From Syntrophomonadaceae bacterium (lineage in GTDB: Bacteria > Bacillota > Syntrophomonadia > Syntrophomonadales > Syntrophomonadaceae), in the NCBI GenBank assembly GCA_028698695.1, contig JAQVWB010000126.1, forward strand, positions 1 to 6,176: a stretch of 6,176 nt of DNA, read 5' to 3'. A program made the translations under genes and the position numbers. Shown here one piece after another: positions 4,305 to 6,176 of this stretch (its first letter is position 1; the number at the start of each line of letters is the position of its first letter). Below the pieces are notes generated by a model. The model did not search any database and was not told where the DNA came from. It worked only from the letters and a program-made list of their open reading frames with translations.

Positions 4305-5861
4305 GTGATAAATATTAACGGTTATATAGATTTTTCAGACCGTCCCAATTCCTATTGGATATCCTCAACCGAAGAAACCTTTTTCCCGCGATTAAAAGAA
4401 GATGTGGCAGTGGATGTAGCAATTATCGGGGGCGGGATAACCGGCATCAGCACTGCTTTTATGTTAAAACAGAAAGGTCTAAAGGTAGCAGTCGTAGAGG
4501 CTGACCAGATTTCAAAAGGTACTACCGGACATACTACTGCCAAAATCACATCTCAACATTCGCTTATATATGCCCATCTAAAGAATAGCATCGGAGAAGA
4601 ATTAGCCCGACAATACGCCCAGGCTAATGAAAGCGCCATTCATTATATTGCCAGTATAGTAAAAGAACATAACATTGAATGTGATTTTGTATGGCGGCCA
4701 GCTTATGTTTATACGCAGAGTAATCAATATATTAAAGACATTGAAGACGAGGCGCGGGTTGCTTATGATTTAGGCATAAATGCCAGATGCGAAGAAGATA
4801 TTCCTTTACCGTTTTCAATAAAAAGAGCTGTATGTTTTGAAAGGCAGGCCCAGTTTCATCCTCTCAAGTACCTTAATGGGCTGGCTAGGAAGATTGCAGG
4901 CCAGGGAAGTCATATTTTTGAAGGAACCGTTGCTATTGATATTGAAAAAAATCCTCCTGTGGTAGTCACTCGTCAGGGCCATAGAATTATGGCGGATAAG
5001 ATTGTAATAGCCAGTCATTATCCTTTCTTTGATGGCGGCGGCCTGTACTTCAGCCGGATTTACACCGAGAAGTCATATGTACTGGGCATAACAATGAAGG
5101 AAGAATTTCCCGAGGGAATGTTCATAAATGCAGAAGAGCCAACTCGTTCTCTGCGTTCCCAAACTACATCTGCAGGAGAATTAGTGCTGGTGGGCGGCGA
5201 AAATCATAAAACCGGTGATGGGCGGGATTTAAATCAGCATTACCGGAATCTGCTCGACTTTGCAGAGCAGAATTTTGAAGTAGATAAAGTGCTGTATCGC
5301 TGGTCTACGCAGGATTGCATGACTATTGACGGCGTACCTTATGCAGGAAATATTACCCCGCGAAATCCCGATATTTATGTTGCCACCGGTTTTGGCAAAT
5401 GGGGAATGACTAACAGTACAGCGGTATCTATGATCATTAGTGATTTAATAACCACGGGGGATAGCCCCTGGGCATCGGTATATAATCCTTCCCGCTTTAA
5501 ACTTGGTTCAGTTAAAAACTTTGCAGTGCAAAACCTGGATGTAGCCAAAGAATTTGTAACCGGTAAATTAGAAAGACCGGATGATATTGATATTGCTCCT
5601 GGTGAAGCGGGAACAGTTTATATGCAGGGTCAGAAGATGGGAGCCTATCGTGATAAAGAAGGGGAACTTTATTTAATAGATATTACCTGTACCCATCTGG
5701 GCTGTGAATTAAAGTGGAATGAGGCCGAGACATCCTGGGATTGTCCCTGTCACGGTTCCCGTTTCAGTCCGGATGGCCTTATTATCGAAGGGCCAGCTTT
5801 TATTCCGCTGAGCGGGGGGGGTGAATGCAGCAATCAGGTTGAGGCCAGAATATTCAGTTAA
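4305..5861 (+). CDS. FAD-dependent oxidoreductase with C-terminal Rieske [2Fe-2S] domain (YhfW-like)
   Basis: 518 residues, the normal size for this two-domain family. Residues about 37-400 form a DadA/glycine-oxidase-type FAD domain: the dinucleotide motif GGGITG (42-47), an acidic residue ending the second strand (E65) and a late ATGFGKWGMT stretch (360-369) typical of the FAD-binding C-terminal part. Residues about 425-510 form a Rieske domain: CTHLGC (462-467) and CPCHGSRF (480-487), with cluster ligands C462, H464, C480 and H483; C467 and C482 could make the disulfide seen in high-potential Rieske proteins. There is no signal peptide or membrane helix, so it is probably cytoplasmic. The substrate is unknown; an amine or amino acid oxidation with electrons passed through the Rieske centre is a family-level guess. 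A run of eight G at 5814-5821 makes the last 12 or so residues uncertain. Confidence 0.92.
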   Translation: MININGYIDFSDRPNSYWISSTEETFFPRLKEDVAVDVAIIGGGITGISTAFMLKQKGLKVAVVEADQISKGTTGHTTAKITSQHSLIYAHLKNSIGEELARQYAQANESAIHYIASIVKEHNIECDFVWRPAYVYTQSNQYIKDIEDEARVAYDLGINARCEEDIPLPFSIKRAVCFERQAQFHPLKYLNGLARKIAGQGSHIFEGTVAIDIEKNPPVVVTRQGHRIMADKIVIASHYPFFDGGGLYFSRIYTEKSYVLGITMKEEFPEGMFINAEEPTRSLRSQTTSAGELVLVGGENHKTGDGRDLNQHYRNLLDFAEQNFEVDKVLYRWSTQDCMTIDGVPYAGNITPRNPDIYVATGFGKWGMTNSTAVSMIISDLITTGDSPWASVYNPSRFKLGSVKNFAVQNLDVAKEFVTGKLERPDDIDIAPGEAGTVYMQGQKMGAYRDKEGELYLIDITCTHLGCELKWNEAETSWDCPCHGSRFSPDGLIIEGPAFIPLSGGGECSNQVEARIFS

Positions 5862-6108
5862 ATTAACAGGTTGAGCGAGTATAAATGCATACTATTGCCA
5901 AAGCCCTACAATAATTGTCAGGTTATTACTGAGTCTTATTGTTTTAATACAGGGTGATTATATATTTCCTGTCGGCCATATAATTTTAATCCTGCTATAA
6001 AGTTCCGGTAAAAAATATGCTTTTTGGCTAATACAAATAGTTGTTAACGGTCAGATATTTTTAAAAATACAAGAATATCTAATATTAGTAATAAGGCTTA
6101 ATATTTTA
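5862..6108. other. Non-coding gap after the FAD-Rieske gene, only weak palindromes
   Basis: No open frame of useful length with a ribosome site is present. Inverted repeats seen: AGTAT/ATACT near 5877-5892; ACAATAA (5908-5914) with TTATTGT (5936-5942), followed by TTT, a poor terminator candidate; the 14-base palindrome TATTTTTAAAAATA (6056-6069); and AATATTA (6081-6087) with TAATATT (6099-6105), just ahead of the next promoter. In such AT-rich DNA each could be chance. A clear terminator for the upstream gene was not found. Confidence 0.5.
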
Positions 6109-6136
6109 TTGACTGCCAAATAATTCATGTTAGAAT
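6109..6136 (+). promoter_or_regulatory. Strong sigma-A-like promoter for the gene beyond the window
   Basis: TTGACT (6109-6114) and TAGAAT (6131-6136) are 16 bases apart, each matching 5 of 6 consensus bases; transcription would start near 6143. Confidence 0.75.
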
Positions 6137-6167
6137 AAATATACCGTTTTAGGAAATTTAAGATTCG

Positions 6168-6174
6168 AAAGGAG
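6168..6174 (+). promoter_or_regulatory. Ribosome binding site of a gene starting just past the window
   Basis: AAAGGAG lies 2 bases from the window end, about 25 bases after the predicted transcription start, with no start codon yet. A plus-strand gene should begin within about 10 bases beyond the end. Confidence 0.7.
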
Positions 6175-6176
6175 TT

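Overview
The window looks like chromosomal DNA from an anaerobic, low-to-moderate-GC Firmicute of the Clostridia type. The evidence is strong AGGAGG-type ribosome sites, AT-rich intergenic DNA, sigma-A-like promoters, and an oxygen-sensitive [FeFe] hydrogenase built as a Tat-exported, cytochrome b-anchored enzyme. A syntrophic fermenter (for example of the Syntrophomonadaceae kind) would fit, but that is inference.

Layout. (1) Positions 1-1125, plus strand: the 3' part of a signalling protein with the end of a PAS domain, a GGDEF domain and an HD-GYP domain. (2) 1126-1213: a short convergent gap with a strong intrinsic terminator for the minus-strand operon. (3) 1214-3431, minus strand: a compact three-gene operon, transcribed in the order [FeFe] hydrogenase catalytic subunit, Tat-signal small subunit, tetrahelical cytochrome b. 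(4) 3432-4059: about 630 bases with no gene, holding a probable structured hydrogenase mRNA leader of about 430 nt and an AT-rich divergent promoter region. (5) 4060-4200, plus strand: a 46-residue coiled-coil protein with a very good ribosome site. (6) 4305-5861, plus strand: an FAD-dependent oxidoreductase with a C-terminal Rieske [2Fe-2S] domain; its ribosome site appears to be brought to the GTG start by a hairpin. (7) 5862-6176: no gene, but a good promoter and a ribosome site for a gene starting just beyond the window.

How the genes fit together. The hydrogenase operon should give an enzyme facing the outside of the membrane. It would exchange electrons between H2/H+ and the menaquinone pool through a b-type cytochrome, as formate dehydrogenase-N-like modules do. 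The FAD-Rieske protein is a soluble cytoplasmic redox enzyme of unknown substrate. The GGDEF/HD-GYP protein makes and/or degrades c-di-GMP and is not visibly linked to the others.

The most interesting part is the hydrogenase leader (minus strand, about 3862 to 3432). It has two upstream stems, a perfect 10-bp GC-rich terminator followed by seven U, and a 9-bp alternative pairing between the junction of the upstream stems and the 5' arm of the terminator. This is the usual layout of a riboswitch or attenuator. Nearer the start codon, a second bistable pairing could mask the hydrogenase ribosome site. I did not recognise a known riboswitch class by eye.
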